Source: Mesorhizobium sp. B4-1-4 (GTDB lineage: Bacteria > Pseudomonadota > Alphaproteobacteria > Rhizobiales > Rhizobiaceae). Taken from it: DNA of 64,000 nucleotides. The stretch lies in NCBI RefSeq assembly GCF_006439395.2, contig NZ_CP083950.1, positions 1,860,001-1,924,000 of the forward strand. The letters are read 5' to 3'. Shown here one piece after another: positions 50,549-62,645 of this stretch. The notes beneath the pieces were generated by a model that worked only from the letters and a program-made list of their open reading frames with translations, was not told where the DNA came from and searched no databases. Each line of letters opens with the position of its first letter. The stretch's first letter is position 1. The position numbers were made by a program, and so were the translations under genes.

Positions 50549-52823
50549 TACCGACCTTTTCAGTTTCTCTTTCGTGTTCCGCCCTGCTTTCGCCGCGCGG
50601 TGGTGCGCCGGCCGCAGGCGGCAGGATGATGCTGATCATCGCGCCGCGCCCGCCATGGAAATCCGCGGGCGCATCATGGAGTTCCAGCCTGCCGCCATGG
50701 TCTTCCACGATCTTCTTGACGATAGCGAGACCAAGCCCGGTCCCCTTCTCGCGTGTGGTCATATAAGGCTCGAGCAGCCGTTGGCGATTCTCGCGCGGTA
50801 GGCCCTTGCCATTGTCGATGACGTCGATTCGAATTGCGCCATTCTGACGGCCGGCTTGAATCCGGATTATGCCGTGCGAACCGTCCTTTTGTTCCAGCCC
50901 GTCGATTGCCTCGGCGGCGTTCTTGATCACATTGCCGAAGGCCTGCGCCATCAGCCGGCTGTCGAAAGTGCCCTTCAGCGGCTCGTTGCCGAATATCCGT
51001 TCGAAGATAATGTCCGCGCGGCTGACTTCGACCAGGAACGAAGCCTCGCGCAGCGCTTCGCGCAGGTCTATGGCCTTCATCTCGGGTTTGGGCATGCGTG
51101 CGAAAGCCGAGAATTCATCGACCATGCGGCCGATGTCCTCGACCTGCCGGATGATCGTGTCGGTACACTGGTCGAAAACCTCGCGATCCTCGGTGATGAC
51201 CTTGCCATAGCGGCGCTTGATGCGTTCGGCCGATAGCTGGATCGGCGTCAGCGGATTCTTGATCTCGTGGGCAATGCGCCGCGCCACGTCTGCCCAGGCG
51301 GAAGAGCGCTGGGCCTGGACCAGGTCGGTAATGTCGTCGACCGTCACGACATAGGATTTTTCCTCGGAGCCGTCGTCGCCAGCCTCGATGGTGATCTGGA
51401 CATTGAAGGTCCGCTCGGCGCCGGCGCGATAGAAGGTCACCTGCTCGCGGTAGACCGGCTTGCCGGATTTGCGGCCGATCTCGAAGACGCGGCCGACATG
51501 CGGCAGAATGGCGGAAAGGTTCTGGCCGAGCGCGGCGCTGGCGGAGATGGCCAGCATCGATTCGGCCGAACGGTTGACGATGGTGATAATGCCGTAGGGA
51601 TCGACGCCGATAACGCCCGCGGTGACGCCCGCGAGCACGGCCTCCGAAAAGCGCCGCCGCTCGTCGATCAGGTCCTTTGCCGACAGGATTTCGTTGCGCT
51701 GCGATTTCAACTCCAGCAGCATCTTGTTGAACGTGTCGCCGAGCGAGGCGACATCGCCATCCGAAGGCCTGACGGGTACCGCGACGTCGAGATTGCCGGT
51801 CGCGACCTCGTCGGCGGCACCGATGAGCTGGCGGATGGGGCGCACAAGACGGTCGGCGACGGCAATGCCGGTCCAGATTGCCGACAGGATGATGATCAGT
51901 GTCAGCGACAGGTAGGGCAGCGCGAAGGCCACCTGCGAGGTGCGCCTGTTGTCTTCGAGATTGCGATACTCGTCCGTGTTGGACCTGACGATCTGCCGCG
52001 CCTTGATCACCTCGGGATCAACAAGGCGGATGGTGTAGAGATAGAGCCCCTCGATCTCGCGCAGCTTGACGATGGCGCCCATGATGTTGCGGGTGCGCGG
52101 TTCGATTAGAACCGGCTTGCCGTCGCTGGCGCTGCTGACCGCACCTTCGGGCGGTTCCGGCATGGCGAAATCGGCATCGGTCTTGGCGCTCATGACGAAA
52201 GAACCGTCGGGCTTGATCAGCGCGGCATGGGCCAGTCCACGTCCCACGGATTCCTTGTTCATCAGATCGAGAAAACCAGTCCGATCAAGACCATATAGCG
52301 TGCGGGACGCATCGAGGTCATAAGCCATCGATAATGTCGTGCCCTGCAGGTTGCGGGCATTTTCCTGCACGTAGGCGTCGGCGATCGATAGCGAAGAATT
52401 GACGATCGTCTTGGTGCGAATCTCGAACCAGCGGTCGAGGCCGATATCGAGCGTTATCGAGGCGATGATCGCCACCATGATGGCGGGAATGGCTGCAACC
52501 AGCGCGAACATGGCGACGATGCGCACATGCAGCCGCGAGGCCGCCTTGCCATGACGGCGCGCCATGACGATGCGATGCACCTCGCGTCCGACCAGCGCGA
52601 TGAGAACGAGGACGAAAGCGGCATTGAGCCCGATCAGCGCCCATGTCGTCTTGGCGTCTGGCGCAATCGGCGTTGCACCGACCAGGATGGCGAATGAAAT
52701 GGCCGCCATGACCAACGCTCCGCCGACCGCAACCACGCCGGGCAGCGCCAGCAGGCGGCGCCCGTCGCGCGCGCCGGGTTCACTGAAAAGCTGTTTGTTG
52801 AGGGTCGGTGCCTGCGGAGCCAT
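50538..52823 (-). CDS. ntrY: Sensor histidine kinase NtrY
   Basis: A 761-residue membrane sensor kinase. Several N-terminal membrane helices flank a periplasmic domain (about residues 95-290), followed by HAMP (about 310-360), PAS, a HisKA domain with the phosphorylated histidine in [16 protein letters not shown], and HATPase with DNGKGLPRENRQ and GTGLGLAIVKKI. It senses an unresolved redox or nitrogen signal and phosphorylates NtrX. The ATG at 52823 is preferred because the conserved sequence begins there; 52868 gives 15 extra residues without a ribosome binding site. Confidence 0.93.
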   Translation of the reverse strand: MAPQAPTLNKQLFSEPGARDGRRLLALPGVVAVGGALVMAAISFAILVGATPIAPDAKTTWALIGLNAAFVLVLIALVGREVHRIVMARRHGKAASRLHVRIVAMFALVAAIPAIMVAIIASITLDIGLDRWFEIRTKTIVNSSLSIADAYVQENARNLQGTTLSMAYDLDASRTLYGLDRTGFLDLMNKESVGRGLAHAALIKPDGSFVMSAKTDADFAMPEPPEGAVSSASDGKPVLIEPRTRNIMGAIVKLREIEGLYLYTIRLVDPEVIKARQIVRSNTDEYRNLEDNRRTSQVAFALPYLSLTLIIILSAIWTGIAVADRLVRPIRQLIGAADEVATGNLDVAVPVRPSDGDVASLGDTFNKMLLELKSQRNEILSAKDLIDERRRFSEAVLAGVTAGVIGVDPYGIITIVNRSAESMLAISASAALGQNLSAILPHVGRVFEIGRKSGKPVYREQVTFYRAGAERTFNVQITIEAGDDGSEEKSYVVTVDDITDLVQAQRSSAWADVARRIAHEIKNPLTPIQLSAERIKRRYGKVITEDREVFDQCTDTIIRQVEDIGRMVDEFSAFARMPKPEMKAIDLREALREASFLVEVSRADIIFERIFGNEPLKGTFDSRLMAQAFGNVIKNAAEAIDGLEQKDGSHGIIRIQAGRQNGAIRIDVIDNGKGLPRENRQRLLEPYMTTREKGTGLGLAIVKKIVEDHGGRLELHDAPADFHGGRGAMISIILPPAAGAPPRGESRAEHERETEKVGNGV

Positions 52824-52952
52824 ATCGCCGTCTGGAGCCAGTGATTGCGTCCGATCTATGCAACGCATTGTGGCGATTATGCAACAAGTGTGACAACGAC
52901 GGAAATCTTTCGCCGTTTAGTCCCCCGAAAAGAGGCGATGTCGGATCAGCGC

Positions 52953-54409
<1,457 letters not shown>

Positions 54410-54413
<4 letters not shown>

Positions 54414-55558
54414 TTGCGGTCTCCTTCAGCGTCTTGATCGCCGCCATGCGCGGTTTCCTTCCAGGCCGGCATCAGGACGCGGAAGGTCGTCGCGCGCGGG
54501 CGCGGGGTCGAATCGCATTCGATGATGCCGCCATGCTCGCCGACGATCTTGGCGACGAGCGCCAGCCCCAGCCCCGAGCCGTTCGGCTTGGTGGTGATGA
54601 AGGGATCGAACAGGATCGGCAGGATATCCTCCGAGACGCCGGAGCCGTTGTCGCGCACGCAGAACTCCAGCGGCAGCGACACGCGGTCCTGTGTGCCTGG
54701 AACGGAAACGCGAATACCTGGCCTGAAGGCGGTCGACAGTACGATCTCGCCCTGTGGGTCACTGCCGATCGCCTCGGCGGCATTCTTGATCAGGTTGAGG
54801 AACACCTGGATGAGTTGGTCACGGTTGGCGAATACCGGAGGCAATGACGGATCATAGTCCTCCAGAATCTTGATTTTCTTTGCAAAACCATTCTTGGCAA
54901 TCGCCTTCACATGGTCGAGCACGATATGGATGTTGACAGGGTAACGGTCGATCGGCCGCTCGTCGGAAAAGACCTCCATGCGATCGACCAGCGACACGAT
55001 GCGGTCGGTCTCGTCGGTGATCAGCCGGGTCAGCGCGCGGTCCTCGTCGGAAGCGGACAGTTCGAGCAATTGGGCGGCGCCGCGGATGCCCGAGAGCGGG
55101 TTCTTGATTTCGTGCGCCAGCATCGCCGCCAGGCCGGTCACCGAGCGCGCGGCACCGCGATGCGTCATCTGCCGGTCGATCTTATCGGCCATCGACCGTT
55201 CCTGGAACATTACCACGACGGAGCCCGGGAATTCCGGCACCGGCGCGGCATAGAGGTCGACCACCTTCTCGATGCCGAGGCGGGGTGACGACACGTCGAC
55301 CCGGTACTCGTTGACTGGAGCCCGTCGCTCGCGCACCTGGTCGACCAGCGTCAACAACGGGCTGCCGAAAGGAATGAGCTTGGACAGGGTGTTGCGCGCC
55401 AGCATGGTCGCGCTCGCGCGAAAGAAATCCTCGGCATCGGCGTTGGCGAAGGTGATGAATCCTTCCTCGCTGATCATGATCACCGGGCGACGGATGGTGT
55501 TGAGGACGATCTGGGCGGCATTCGCCCTATCAGCGCCCTGGCCAGCGGTGGCGTTCAT
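54410..55558 (-). CDS. ntrB: Nitrogen regulation sensor kinase NtrB
   Basis: A 382-residue soluble histidine kinase. An N-terminal PAS domain (about 10-120, [20 protein letters not shown]), a HisKA domain with H149 ([20 protein letters not shown]) and a HATPase domain ([32 protein letters not shown]) are present. It phosphorylates or dephosphorylates NtrC according to PII protein status. It is coupled by ATGA overlaps to dusB upstream and ntrC downstream. Confidence 0.96.
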
Positions 55559-56583
55559 GCGGCGCTCCGCAGCTTCAAGGGTTGCGGATGGCGCGAAAAC
55601 ACATCGCGCAGCAGGGCGATGACGCGGGCCGGTTCGAACGCGGTCAGGATCGCCTTTCGGCTGTCGTCGGCGACGCCACCAACATGGCGATCGAGATACC
55701 AGCCCAGATGCTTGCGCGCCTGGCGCAAGCCGCTCTCGACACCATAAAGCGCCAGCATGTCCTCGTAGTGCGCGACGACGTAATCGGCCAATACGGCGGG
55801 ATTCTGCGGCACGTTGGCCGCCGTTTCACCGGCTGCCGCAGCAGCAATGCCACCGGCAATCCAGGGCGCGCCATAATGCGCGCGGCCGACCATCACCGCA
55901 TCGGCATCGGACTGATCGAGAATAGCGGCGGCCTCGGCCGGGGAGCAGACATCGCCGTTGGCGACCACCGGAATGGATACGGCCTCTTTGACGCGAGCGA
56001 TCGCGCGCCAGTCGGCCTTGCCCTGATAGAACTGGCAGCGCGTGCGACCGTGCACTGTTACCATCTTGACACCGGCCTGTTCGGCGCGTCGCGCAAGCGT
56101 GGGTGCGTTGAGGGCATCTTCGTCCCAGCCCAGCCGCATCTTAACCGTCACCGGCACCTTGACCGCGCCCACGACGGCGTCGATCAGCGACAGCGCATGG
56201 TCGAGATCGAGCATCAGCGCCGAGCCGGCATAGCCGCCGGTAACCTTCTTGGCCGGGCAGCCCATGTTGATATCGATGATGTCGGCGCCCTCGCCGGCAG
56301 CTATACGCGCGCCTTCGGCCATGTGGATCGCCTCACGGCCGGCAAGCTGCACCATGTGGACCGGCAAGCCTGAATGTCGTATGCGCAGGTCGAAACCCGC
56401 CCGGCCCTTGGCGAGTTCGCCGCTGGCCACCATTTCGGACACGACAAGACCCGCGCCATGCGCATGGGCACGGCGCCTGAAAGGCTCATCCGTAATTCCC
56501 GACATCGGCGCGAGGAAAACGCGATTGCGGATACTCACGCCGCCGACATCGAGAGGTGCGGCCAGTTTGGTCACATTAACCAT
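55555..56583 (-). CDS. dusB: tRNA-dihydrouridine synthase DusB (NifR3)
   Basis: A 342-residue flavoenzyme. It shows [40 protein letters not shown] with the catalytic cysteine, [20 protein letters not shown], and the FMN-phosphate motif [12 protein letters not shown]. It reduces uridines in the D-loop of tRNA. It heads the nitrogen-regulation operon, which is why it was once called nifR3. The ATG at 56583 matches the conserved start ([20 protein letters not shown]); the frame is open upstream to 56736 without similarity. Confidence 0.95.
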   Translation of the reverse strand: MVNVTKLAAPLDVGGVSIRNRVFLAPMSGITDEPFRRRAHAHGAGLVVSEMVASGELAKGRAGFDLRIRHSGLPVHMVQLAGREAIHMAEGARIAAGEGADIIDINMGCPAKKVTGGYAGSALMLDLDHALSLIDAVVGAVKVPVTVKMRLGWDEDALNAPTLARRAEQAGVKMVTVHGRTRCQFYQGKADWRAIARVKEAVSIPVVANGDVCSPAEAAAILDQSDADAVMVGRAHYGAPWIAGGIAAAAAGETAANVPQNPAVLADYVVAHYEDMLALYGVESGLRQARKHLGWYLDRHVGGVADDSRKAILTAFEPARVIALLRDVFSRHPQPLKLRSAA

Positions 56584-56723
56584 GCACAAAAACCAAGCAT
56601 GTCCATTCGCTGCACATTCTCTAGCCAGAACCGCCGCAATGTGCAACGCGGAATGACGCCACATTAAGGCGCAATTGGGAAAATGCTGGCCTTCGGCCTT
56701 GGCCGCGACTAGGACCAATCGGC

Positions 56724-57953
56724 ATGACGGACGCAAGTGAAAATCACGTTTCGGAGGCGGATGGCGAAGTCGGGGTGGTAATCGTCGCCGCCGGCCGCGG
56801 GGCGCGTGCCGGGCAGGCCAATGGACCCAAGCAATACCAAAGCATCGGCGGGCGCGCCGTCATTGCGCACACGCTGGACATGTTCCTGGCTCATCCCCGA
56901 ACGGGCCGGATCGTCGTCGCCATCCATGCCGACGATCATGAGCTGTTCCGGCAAGCGGCCGGCGCCGCCGCCGGGCGGGTGACAGCCGTCATGGGCGGCC
57001 CGACACGGCAGGAGTCCGTCCGGCTCGGGTTGCTTGCGCTGATGGAGCACGCGCCAAGCCAGGTTCTGATTCACGACGCCGTCCGGCCGTTCGTCGACGC
57101 GGAATTGATCGACCGCACCATCGCCGCCATCACCGAACACGAAGGGGCGCTGCCCGCCCTGCCCGTCGCCGAGACGCTGAAGCGAGAATCAACCTCCGGC
57201 GTGGTCGCGGAGACTGTTTCCCGCAGCGGGCTGCACGCTGCGCAAACGCCGCAAGGTTTCCCCTACGCGCCAATTCTTGCCGCGCACAACAAGGCGCATC
57301 TGCTGGGCAGACTGGACTTTACCGACGACGCGGCCATCGCCGAATGGGCGCATATTCCAGTCAAGCTCGTTCCCGGCTCGCCAGACAATGTCAAACTCAC
57401 GTGGGCACGGGACATCGCCATGGCGCATCAGAGGCTTTCCAACGTGCCGATACACTTTCCCGACATCCGCACCGGTAACGGCTACGACGTCCATGCCTTC
57501 GAAGCCGGAGACCACGTCACCCTGTGCGGCGTCGCCATTCCGCATGAGAAAAAGCTGTCGGGCCATTCTGACGCCGATGTCGGGCTGCACGCCCTGACCG
57601 ATGCGCTGCTGGCGACATGCGGCGCCGGCGACATCGGCACGCATTTCCCGCCGTCCGACCCGCAATGGAAAGGTGCCGCGTCCCGGATATTCGTCGAACA
57701 CGCGGCGAGACTGGTGCGTGAGCGCGGCGGGCGCATCGCCAATGCCGACATCACGCTGATCTGCGAGGCGCCGCGCGTCGGCCCGCACCGCGAGGCGATG
57801 ACATCAGCCCTTTCACGGATGCTGGGCATTTCCGCCGACCGCATCTCGATCAAGGCAACAACCAACGAGAAGCTCGGCTTCATCGGCCGCGAAGAGGGCA
57901 TTGCGGCGATCGCCACGGCCAGCGTGGTGTTTCCCGGCGAGGTGCCGGAATGA
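56724..57953 (+). CDS. ispDF: Bifunctional IspD/IspF enzyme
   Basis: A 409-residue fusion of two enzymes of the MEP isoprenoid pathway. The IspD half (about 15-245) has [32 protein letters not shown] and [11 protein letters not shown], and makes CDP-methylerythritol. The IspF half (about 250-409) has [39 protein letters not shown] and [12 protein letters not shown] with the zinc ligands, and cyclises the phosphorylated product. The fusion is standard in alphaproteobacteria. It is divergent from dusB and followed by cinA with an ATGA overlap. Confidence 0.96.
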   Translation: MTDASENHVSEADGEVGVVIVAAGRGARAGQANGPKQYQSIGGRAVIAHTLDMFLAHPRTGRIVVAIHADDHELFRQAAGAAAGRVTAVMGGPTRQESVRLGLLALMEHAPSQVLIHDAVRPFVDAELIDRTIAAITEHEGALPALPVAETLKRESTSGVVAETVSRSGLHAAQTPQGFPYAPILAAHNKAHLLGRLDFTDDAAIAEWAHIPVKLVPGSPDNVKLTWARDIAMAHQRLSNVPIHFPDIRTGNGYDVHAFEAGDHVTLCGVAIPHEKKLSGHSDADVGLHALTDALLATCGAGDIGTHFPPSDPQWKGAASRIFVEHAARLVRERGGRIANADITLICEAPRVGPHREAMTSALSRMLGISADRISIKATTNEKLGFIGREEGIAAIATASVVFPGEVPE

Positions 57954-58438
57954 GCAATAGCGAGCTGGCAATCGCTCTGTTGGAGGCCTGCCGGGAGCGC
58001 GGCATCATGGTGGCGACGGCGGAAAGCTGCACCGGCGGCATGATCATCGCCGCGCTGACCGACATCGCCGGCTCCTCCGCGGTGGTCGACCGGGGCTTCA
58101 TCACCTATTCCAATGAAGCCAAGATGGACATGCTTGGTGTTGGCGCCGCCACACTCGACGCGCATGGTGCGGTATCGTGCGAGACAGCGGTCGAGATGGC
58201 AGCCGGTGCGCTTGCACGATCGTGCGCCGGGCTAACCCTGGCAGTCACCGGCATCGCCGGGCCTGGCGGCGGTTCAGTGGAAAAGCCCGTCGGCCTGGTG
58301 TGGTTCGGCGTCGGCCTGGACGGCAAGATGGTCACTGCAGAACGGATGCTCTTTGCCGACAAGGGCCGCGATTTCATTCGCCGCGAAACGGTCAGGCACG
58401 CACTGGAACTTGGGCTGAAAGCTCTTGGCCGGCATTAA
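57950..58438 (+). CDS. CinA-family protein, nicotinamide-nucleotide amidase (PncC) domain
   Basis: A 162-residue single-domain protein equivalent to the C-terminal part of Cin[39 protein letters not shown] and [20 protein letters not shown] are the family's conserved blocks. PncC hydrolyses nicotinamide mononucleotide to nicotinate mononucleotide in pyridine-nucleotide recycling. The name CinA comes from competence induction and does not imply transformation here. It is translationally coupled to ispDF. Confidence 0.92.
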   Translation: MSNSELAIALLEACRERGIMVATAESCTGGMIIAALTDIAGSSAVVDRGFITYSNEAKMDMLGVGAATLDAHGAVSCETAVEMAAGALARSCAGLTLAVTGIAGPGGGSVEKPVGLVWFGVGLDGKMVTAERMLFADKGRDFIRRETVRHALELGLKALGRH

Positions 58439-58460
58439 AGCGCCACGGCGCGATTGGTGA

Positions 58461-58506
58461 TGTGCATGTCGTTGTTCCAAAAACCGCTGCGTAGTTTTGG
58501 GCGACC
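58461..58506. repeat. Dispersed palindromic repeat, family 2, copy B
   Basis: TGTGCATGTCGTTGTTCCAA to GTAGTTTTGGGCGACC. It matches copy C at GCATGTCGTT, TTCCAAAA and TTTTGGGCGAC. It fills the gap between the convergent cinA and ratA-like genes. Confidence 0.65.
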
Positions 58507-58510
58507 TGGA

Positions 58511-58969
58511 TCAGGCTGAGGGCGCGACACCATAGATGACGTTGGCGCGCTTTTCGAACGCCTCGGCGAACATGCGGAAGGCACGGTCGAACATGGTGCC
58601 CATCAGCGCGCCCAGAATGCGGCTCTTGAACTCGTAATCGATGAAGAAACGGACGGCGCAGCCGTCGCCATCGGGCTCGAAACGCCAGACATTGCTCAGA
58701 TATTTGAACGGGCCGTCAATGTACTTCACGTCGATGGCGTTTTCGTCGGGTTTCAGCAGCACCTGCGTGGTGAAAGTCTCGCGGATCGCCTTGTAGCCGA
58801 TGCTCATGTCGGCGACGAGGATGGTGCGCCCGTCGCGCTCCTTGCGCGAGCGCACCGTCAGCGCTTCGCACAGCGGCAGGAATTGCGGATAGGCCTCGAT
58901 GTCGGCGACCAGCGCGAACATCTGCTGCGGCGTATGGGCGACGCGGCGGGTGGCTTCGAATTTCGGCAT
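58511..58969 (-). CDS. RatA/Coq10-like START-domain protein
   Basis: A 152-residue polyketide-cyclase/START-type protein. FEATRRVAHTPQQMFALVAD, IEAYPQFLPLCEALTVRSR and IDYEFKSRILGALMGTMFDR are typical of the Coq10/RatA group. Mitochondrial Coq10 binds ubiquinone and supports respiration; E. coli RatA was reported to inhibit ribosome assembly. The neighbourhood with lipA, common in alphaproteobacteria, favours a ubiquinone-related role. It lies between two copies of repeat family 2. Confidence 0.9.
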   Translation of the reverse strand: MPKFEATRRVAHTPQQMFALVADIEAYPQFLPLCEALTVRSRKERDGRTILVADMSIGYKAIRETFTTQVLLKPDENAIDVKYIDGPFKYLSNVWRFEPDGDGCAVRFFIDYEFKSRILGALMGTMFDRAFRMFAEAFEKRANVIYGVAPSA

Positions 58970-58982
58970 GAAACCGGCTCTA

Positions 58983-59085
58983 GAGCACTTCGCGTCGAAA
59001 CGGCTTCATGCGACGCGCTTTAGATTCGTTGTTTTCATGCATGTCGTTCTTCCAAAATCGAGGTCACTTTTGGGCGACATGCGTT
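58983..59085. repeat. Dispersed palindromic repeat, family 2, copy C (long form)
   Basis: Starts GAGCACTTCGCGTCGAAACG, continues with CATGCGACGCGCTTTAGATT and the palindromic core CATGCATGTCGTTCTTCCAA to CACTTTTGGGCGACATGCG (59037-59082). It lies between the start of the ratA-like gene and the stop of lipA. From memory, elements of this type are abundant in Mesorhizobium; unverified. Confidence 0.75.
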
Positions 59086-60050
59086 CAGAGCGATTTCTCG
59101 AGCTGGGCTTCGCGCGCCGCGCGCAGCCTGGCGAAATCGTCGCCGGCGTGGTGCGATGAACGCGTCAGCGGGCTCGACGCCATCAGCAGAAACCCTTTGG
59201 TCCGGCCGATCGTCTCAAAGGACTTGAACTCCTCCGGCGTGACGAAGCGGATCACCGGATGGTGCTTCTTCGACGGCTGCAGATACTGGCCGATGGTCAT
59301 GAAGTCGACATTGGCCGAACGCAGATCGTCCATTAGCTGCAGGATTTCGTTCCGCTCCTCGCCCAGGCCGACCATGATGCCGGATTTGGTGAAGATCGAC
59401 GGATCGAGTTCCTTGACCCGCTGCAACAGCCTGATCGAGTGGAAATAGCGGGCGCCCGGCCTGACCTTCAGATAGTTCGACGGCACGGTTTCCAGATTGT
59501 GATTGAAAACGTCGGGCCTGGCCGCCACGACGATCTCCAGCGCGCCGTCCTTGCGCAGGAAATCGGGCGTCAGGATTTCAATCGTGGTCGACGGCGTTAC
59601 GGCGCGGATGGCCCGAATAACATCGGCGAAGTGCTGCGCGCCGCCATCGGCGAGGTCGTCGCGGTCGACCGAGGTGATGACGACGTGGCTAAGACCCATC
59701 TGCTTGACTGCATGCGCGACACGGGCCGGCTCATCGGGATCGAGGGCTGTCGGAATGCCGGTGGCGACGTTGCAGAAGGCGCAGGCGCGCGTGCAGATCT
59801 CGCCCATGATCATGAAGGTGGCGTGCTTCTTTTCCCAGCACTCGCCAATATTCGGGCAACCGGCCTCTTCGCAGACGGTCACCAGCTTGTGGGATTTCAC
59901 GATCTCCCGCGTCTCGGCATAGCCTTTGGAGACCGGCGCCTTGACGCGGATCCAGTCGGGCTTGCGCAACACCTCCTGGTCGGGCTTGTGCGCCTTCTCG
60001 GGATGCCGCAGCCGCGGCGCGTTGGCGATCGTATCGAAGACGGTGACCAT
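59085..60050 (-). CDS. lipA: Lipoyl synthase
   Basis: A 321-residue radical-SAM enzyme. The auxiliary cluster motif [12 protein letters not shown] and the SAM-cluster motif CTRACAFC are both present, as are [15 protein letters not shown] context (here [13 protein letters not shown]), [20 protein letters not shown] and the C-terminal [14 protein letters not shown]. It inserts two sulfur atoms into octanoyl groups on E2 proteins and the glycine cleavage H protein. The downstream position relative to lpdA and the PDH E2 gene fits its role in activating the pyruvate dehydrogenase complex. Confidence 0.96.
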   Translation of the reverse strand: MVTVFDTIANAPRLRHPEKAHKPDQEVLRKPDWIRVKAPVSKGYAETREIVKSHKLVTVCEEAGCPNIGECWEKKHATFMIMGEICTRACAFCNVATGIPTALDPDEPARVAHAVKQMGLSHVVITSVDRDDLADGGAQHFADVIRAIRAVTPSTTIEILTPDFLRKDGALEIVVAARPDVFNHNLETVPSNYLKVRPGARYFHSIRLLQRVKELDPSIFTKSGIMVGLGEERNEILQLMDDLRSANVDFMTIGQYLQPSKKHHPVIRFVTPEEFKSFETIGRTKGFLLMASSPLTRSSHHAGDDFARLRAAREAQLEKSL

Positions 60051-60124
60051 CTTAACCCTGGTTTTTTTCGCGACCGCCGCCGGCGATCGTCACTTCCACG
60101 TCATCTAGGACTTTTCAACACAAA

Positions 60125-60155
60125 GAAAAAGGCTGCGGCGACACATGCCGCCACA
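60125..60155 (-). terminator. Rho-independent terminator after the GlsB/YeaQ gene
   Basis: On the minus strand GCGGC, loop ATGTGTC and GCCGC, extended by flanking pairs, are followed by AGCCTTTTTCTTTG. It begins about 30 bp after the stop codon at 60185. Confidence 0.75.
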
Positions 60156-60184
60156 ACCGTTTTCGCATAGCGGAATGGTATCGA

Positions 60185-60442
60185 CTAGCGGCGCACCAGG
60201 CGCCCCACCCAGATCAGCAGGCACGCGCCGATGAAGCCGGTGATCAGATAGGCGGTCCAGCCGACCCCGAAGACGCCGATGTTCAGGGCCTGCAGGATCG
60301 CGTTCAGCACGATTGCGCCCACGATGCCGAGAACAATGTTCATGAAGATGCCGGTGTTGCTCTTCATGACCATTTCGGCGAGCCAGCCCGCCAAGCCTCC
60401 GATGATGATCGCTGCTATCCAGCCGACGCCATTCAAGTGCAT
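60185..60442 (-). CDS. GlsB/YeaQ/YmgE family membrane protein
   Basis: An 85-residue protein with three membrane helices. GWIAAIIIGGLAGWLAEMVM is the first, and GIFMNIVLGIVGAIVLNAIL follows. Glycine-rich helices and this length define the transglycosylase-associated/GlsB family, linked to general stress in several bacteria. Molecular function unknown. An AGGAGAGGGC ribosome binding site precedes the ATG. Monocistronic, with its own terminator. Confidence 0.9.
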   Translation of the reverse strand: MHLNGVGWIAAIIIGGLAGWLAEMVMKSNTGIFMNIVLGIVGAIVLNAILQALNIGVFGVGWTAYLITGFIGACLLIWVGRLVRR

Positions 60443-60544
60443 ATGCCCTCTCCTTGTGTGATGGGTGAAAATGCATCCGGAAACGAACTACTTTGCCAGC
60501 GAGCTCCTGCGGCCTGCGCATCTGAGTCTCGTGCAAGCAATTTA

Positions 60545-61990
60545 TCATGCGTTCAGCGCGCGGCCATAGGCGTCGAGCACGCTTTCCTTCATCATCTCCG
60601 ACAGCGTCGGATGCGGGAAGATGGTGTGCATAAGTTCTTCCTCGGTCGTTTCGAGGTTCATCGCCACGACAAAACCCTGGATCAGTTCGGTCACTTCGGC
60701 ACCGACCATGTGCGCGCCGAGCAACTGACCAGTCTTTGTGTCGAAGATGGTCTTGATGAAGCCCTGATCCTCGCCGAGCGCGATCGCCTTGCCGTTGGCG
60801 GCGAACTGGAAACGACCGACGCGGATATCCTTGCCTTCGGCCTTGGCCCTGGCTTCCGTGAGACCAACGGAGGCGACTTGCGGATTGCAGTAGGTGCAGC
60901 CGGGAATCTTGAGCTTGTCGATGGCATGCACGCCGGGAAAGTTGGCGATCTTCTCGACGCACACCACGCCTTCATGCTCGGCCTTGTGGGCCAGCATCGG
61001 CGGGCCGGCGACATCGCCGATGGCGTAGATGCCGGGTACGTTCGTCTTGCCGTAACCGTCGACAACGACGCAACCGCGATCCGTCTTCACGCCAAGCGCT
61101 TCAAGACCGAGATTCTCGATGTTGCCTTGCACGCCGACGGCCGAGATCATGCGGTCGGCGGTGATCTTCTCGACCTTGCCATCCTTCATCTCGACATGCG
61201 CGGTGACCGAGTTGGCACCCTTCTCGACCTTGGTCACCTTGGCTTCGAGGATGATCTTCATGCCTTGTTTCTCGAACTGCTTTTGCGCGAATTTCGAGAC
61301 TTCGGCGTCCTCCACCGGCACTACCGCCGGCAGCAGTTCGACCACCGTCACCTCGGCACCCATGGTGCGATAGAAGGAGGCGAATTCGATGCCGATGGCG
61401 CCCGAACCCATCACCAGCAGCGACTTCGGCATCTCCTTCGGCACCATGGCCTCGAAATAGGTCCAGATCAGCTTGCCGTCCGGCTCGATGCCGGGCAGCG
61501 CGCGCGGTCTGGCGCCGGTCGCCAGGATGATATGCTTGGCGCTGTAGGTGCCCTCACCCTTGACGCCCTTCGGCACCGGCGGCTGCGGTTCCATCGGCTT
61601 CTTGGCCGTCTTGGACACGACGATCTCGCCCGGTTTTGAAAGCTTGGCCTCACCCCAGATGACGTCGACCTTGTTCTTCTTCATCAGGAAGGCAACGCCG
61701 CCATTTAGCCGCAGTGATACCTTGCGGGACCGATCGACCACGGCCGCCGTGTCGGCGCTCACCTTGCCGTCCAGCTTCAACCCATAATCCTTCAAATGAT
61801 CCGAATAGTGCATGATCTCGGCCGAGCGCAGCAGCGCCTTGGTCGGAATGCAGCCCCAGTTGAGACATATGCCGCCGAGATGCTCGCGCTCGACGATCGC
61901 CGTCTTGAAGCCAAGCTGGGCGGAACGCACCGCCGCGACATAGCCGCCGGGACCGGAGCCGATGATGATGACGTCGTAGTTCTCAGCCAC
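60545..61990 (-). CDS. lpdA: Dihydrolipoyl dehydrogenase (E3)
   Basis: A 481-residue flavoprotein. The FAD motif is DVIIIGSGPGGYVAAVRSAQ, the redox disulfide GGICLNWGCIPTKALL, and the NAD motif LVMGSGAIGIEFASFY. The C-terminal catalytic base is in HTIFPHPTLSE. It reoxidises dihydrolipoamide in the pyruvate dehydrogenase complex. The GTG at 61990 is chosen because AAGGAGAAAACC stands just before it and it begins AENYDVIIIG; an upstream in-frame start at 62005 would read through that ribosome binding site. Confidence 0.94.
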   Translation of the reverse strand: MAENYDVIIIGSGPGGYVAAVRSAQLGFKTAIVEREHLGGICLNWGCIPTKALLRSAEIMHYSDHLKDYGLKLDGKVSADTAAVVDRSRKVSLRLNGGVAFLMKKNKVDVIWGEAKLSKPGEIVVSKTAKKPMEPQPPVPKGVKGEGTYSAKHIILATGARPRALPGIEPDGKLIWTYFEAMVPKEMPKSLLVMGSGAIGIEFASFYRTMGAEVTVVELLPAVVPVEDAEVSKFAQKQFEKQGMKIILEAKVTKVEKGANSVTAHVEMKDGKVEKITADRMISAVGVQGNIENLGLEALGVKTDRGCVVVDGYGKTNVPGIYAIGDVAGPPMLAHKAEHEGVVCVEKIANFPGVHAIDKLKIPGCTYCNPQVASVGLTEARAKAEGKDIRVGRFQFAANGKAIALGEDQGFIKTIFDTKTGQLLGAHMVGAEVTELIQGFVVAMNLETTEEELMHTIFPHPTLSEMMKESVLDAYGRALNA

Positions 61991-62005
61991 GGTTTTCTCC
62001 TTCAA

Positions 62006-62641
62006 TCACAATTCCAGCATCACGCGCACGACTGGCGTCAGCGCCTTGCCGATGTTCCGGGTGTTTTCGGCGTCGAGATGGACGCCATCGAGCGGCGTGG
62101 TTTCCGCCACGGTAGCTGCATCGAAGAAACCGCAACCGGCCTCGTCGGCCAGCGCCTCATACTGAGATGCCAGATATTTCGAAGCGTCATCGCCGCCGGC
62201 ATACATTTCCTTGAAGTCGGCATTTTCGGTGCGGCTGACAACAGGAGGCGAGACGACCAGTATCTGCGGCGCTTCCCAGTCGAACGGGTAGTCGTGGCCG
62301 CGCACGATGTCGATCAGCCGCCGCATCCCTTGCTTGGCCGCGACCGGATTGCCATGGATCCACGGCTTCATGTCGTTGGCACCGAGCAGGATGATGATCA
62401 GGTCGATAGGCGCATGCGTGGTCAGAGCCGTCGGCAGCAGCCTGGCGCCGTTGCGATCGGCACCAGCCAGATGATCATCGAAGGCCGTGGTGCGGCCATT
62501 CAGGCCGTCGGCGATGACCTGAACGCCTCCGCCAAGCCCAGTCTGCAGCACGCTTGGCCAGCGATCCTCAAACGCGTGACGGCCGCCCTCGGCATTGTAG
62601 GCCCAGGTCAGCGAGTCACCGTAGCAAAGCACCGTCTTCAT
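62006..62641 (-). CDS. SGNH/GDSL-family hydrolase
   Basis: A 211-residue esterase-fold protein. Block I is KTVLCYGDSLTWAYNAEGGR with the catalytic serine, block III is ILLGANDMKPW, and block V is LDGVHLDAENTRNIG with the Asp-x-x-His pair. No signal peptide is seen. It resembles cytoplasmic GDSL esterases and arylesterases; the substrate is unknown. It sits inside the pyruvate dehydrogenase neighbourhood, between lpdA and the E2 gene, which is a recurring arrangement in rhizobia as far as I recall. ATG at 62641 gives the conserved start. Confidence 0.88.
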   Translation of the reverse strand: MKTVLCYGDSLTWAYNAEGGRHAFEDRWPSVLQTGLGGGVQVIADGLNGRTTAFDDHLAGADRNGARLLPTALTTHAPIDLIIILLGANDMKPWIHGNPVAAKQGMRRLIDIVRGHDYPFDWEAPQILVVSPPVVSRTENADFKEMYAGGDDASKYLASQYEALADEAGCGFFDAATVAETTPLDGVHLDAENTRNIGKALTPVVRVMLEL

Positions 62642-62645
62642 CCGT

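Noticed and set aside
60437..61639. A 400-codon plus-strand frame over lpdA
   Set aside because: Mirror of a well-supported lpdA; histidine/aspartate-rich low-information composition typical of antisense frames in GC-rich DNA.
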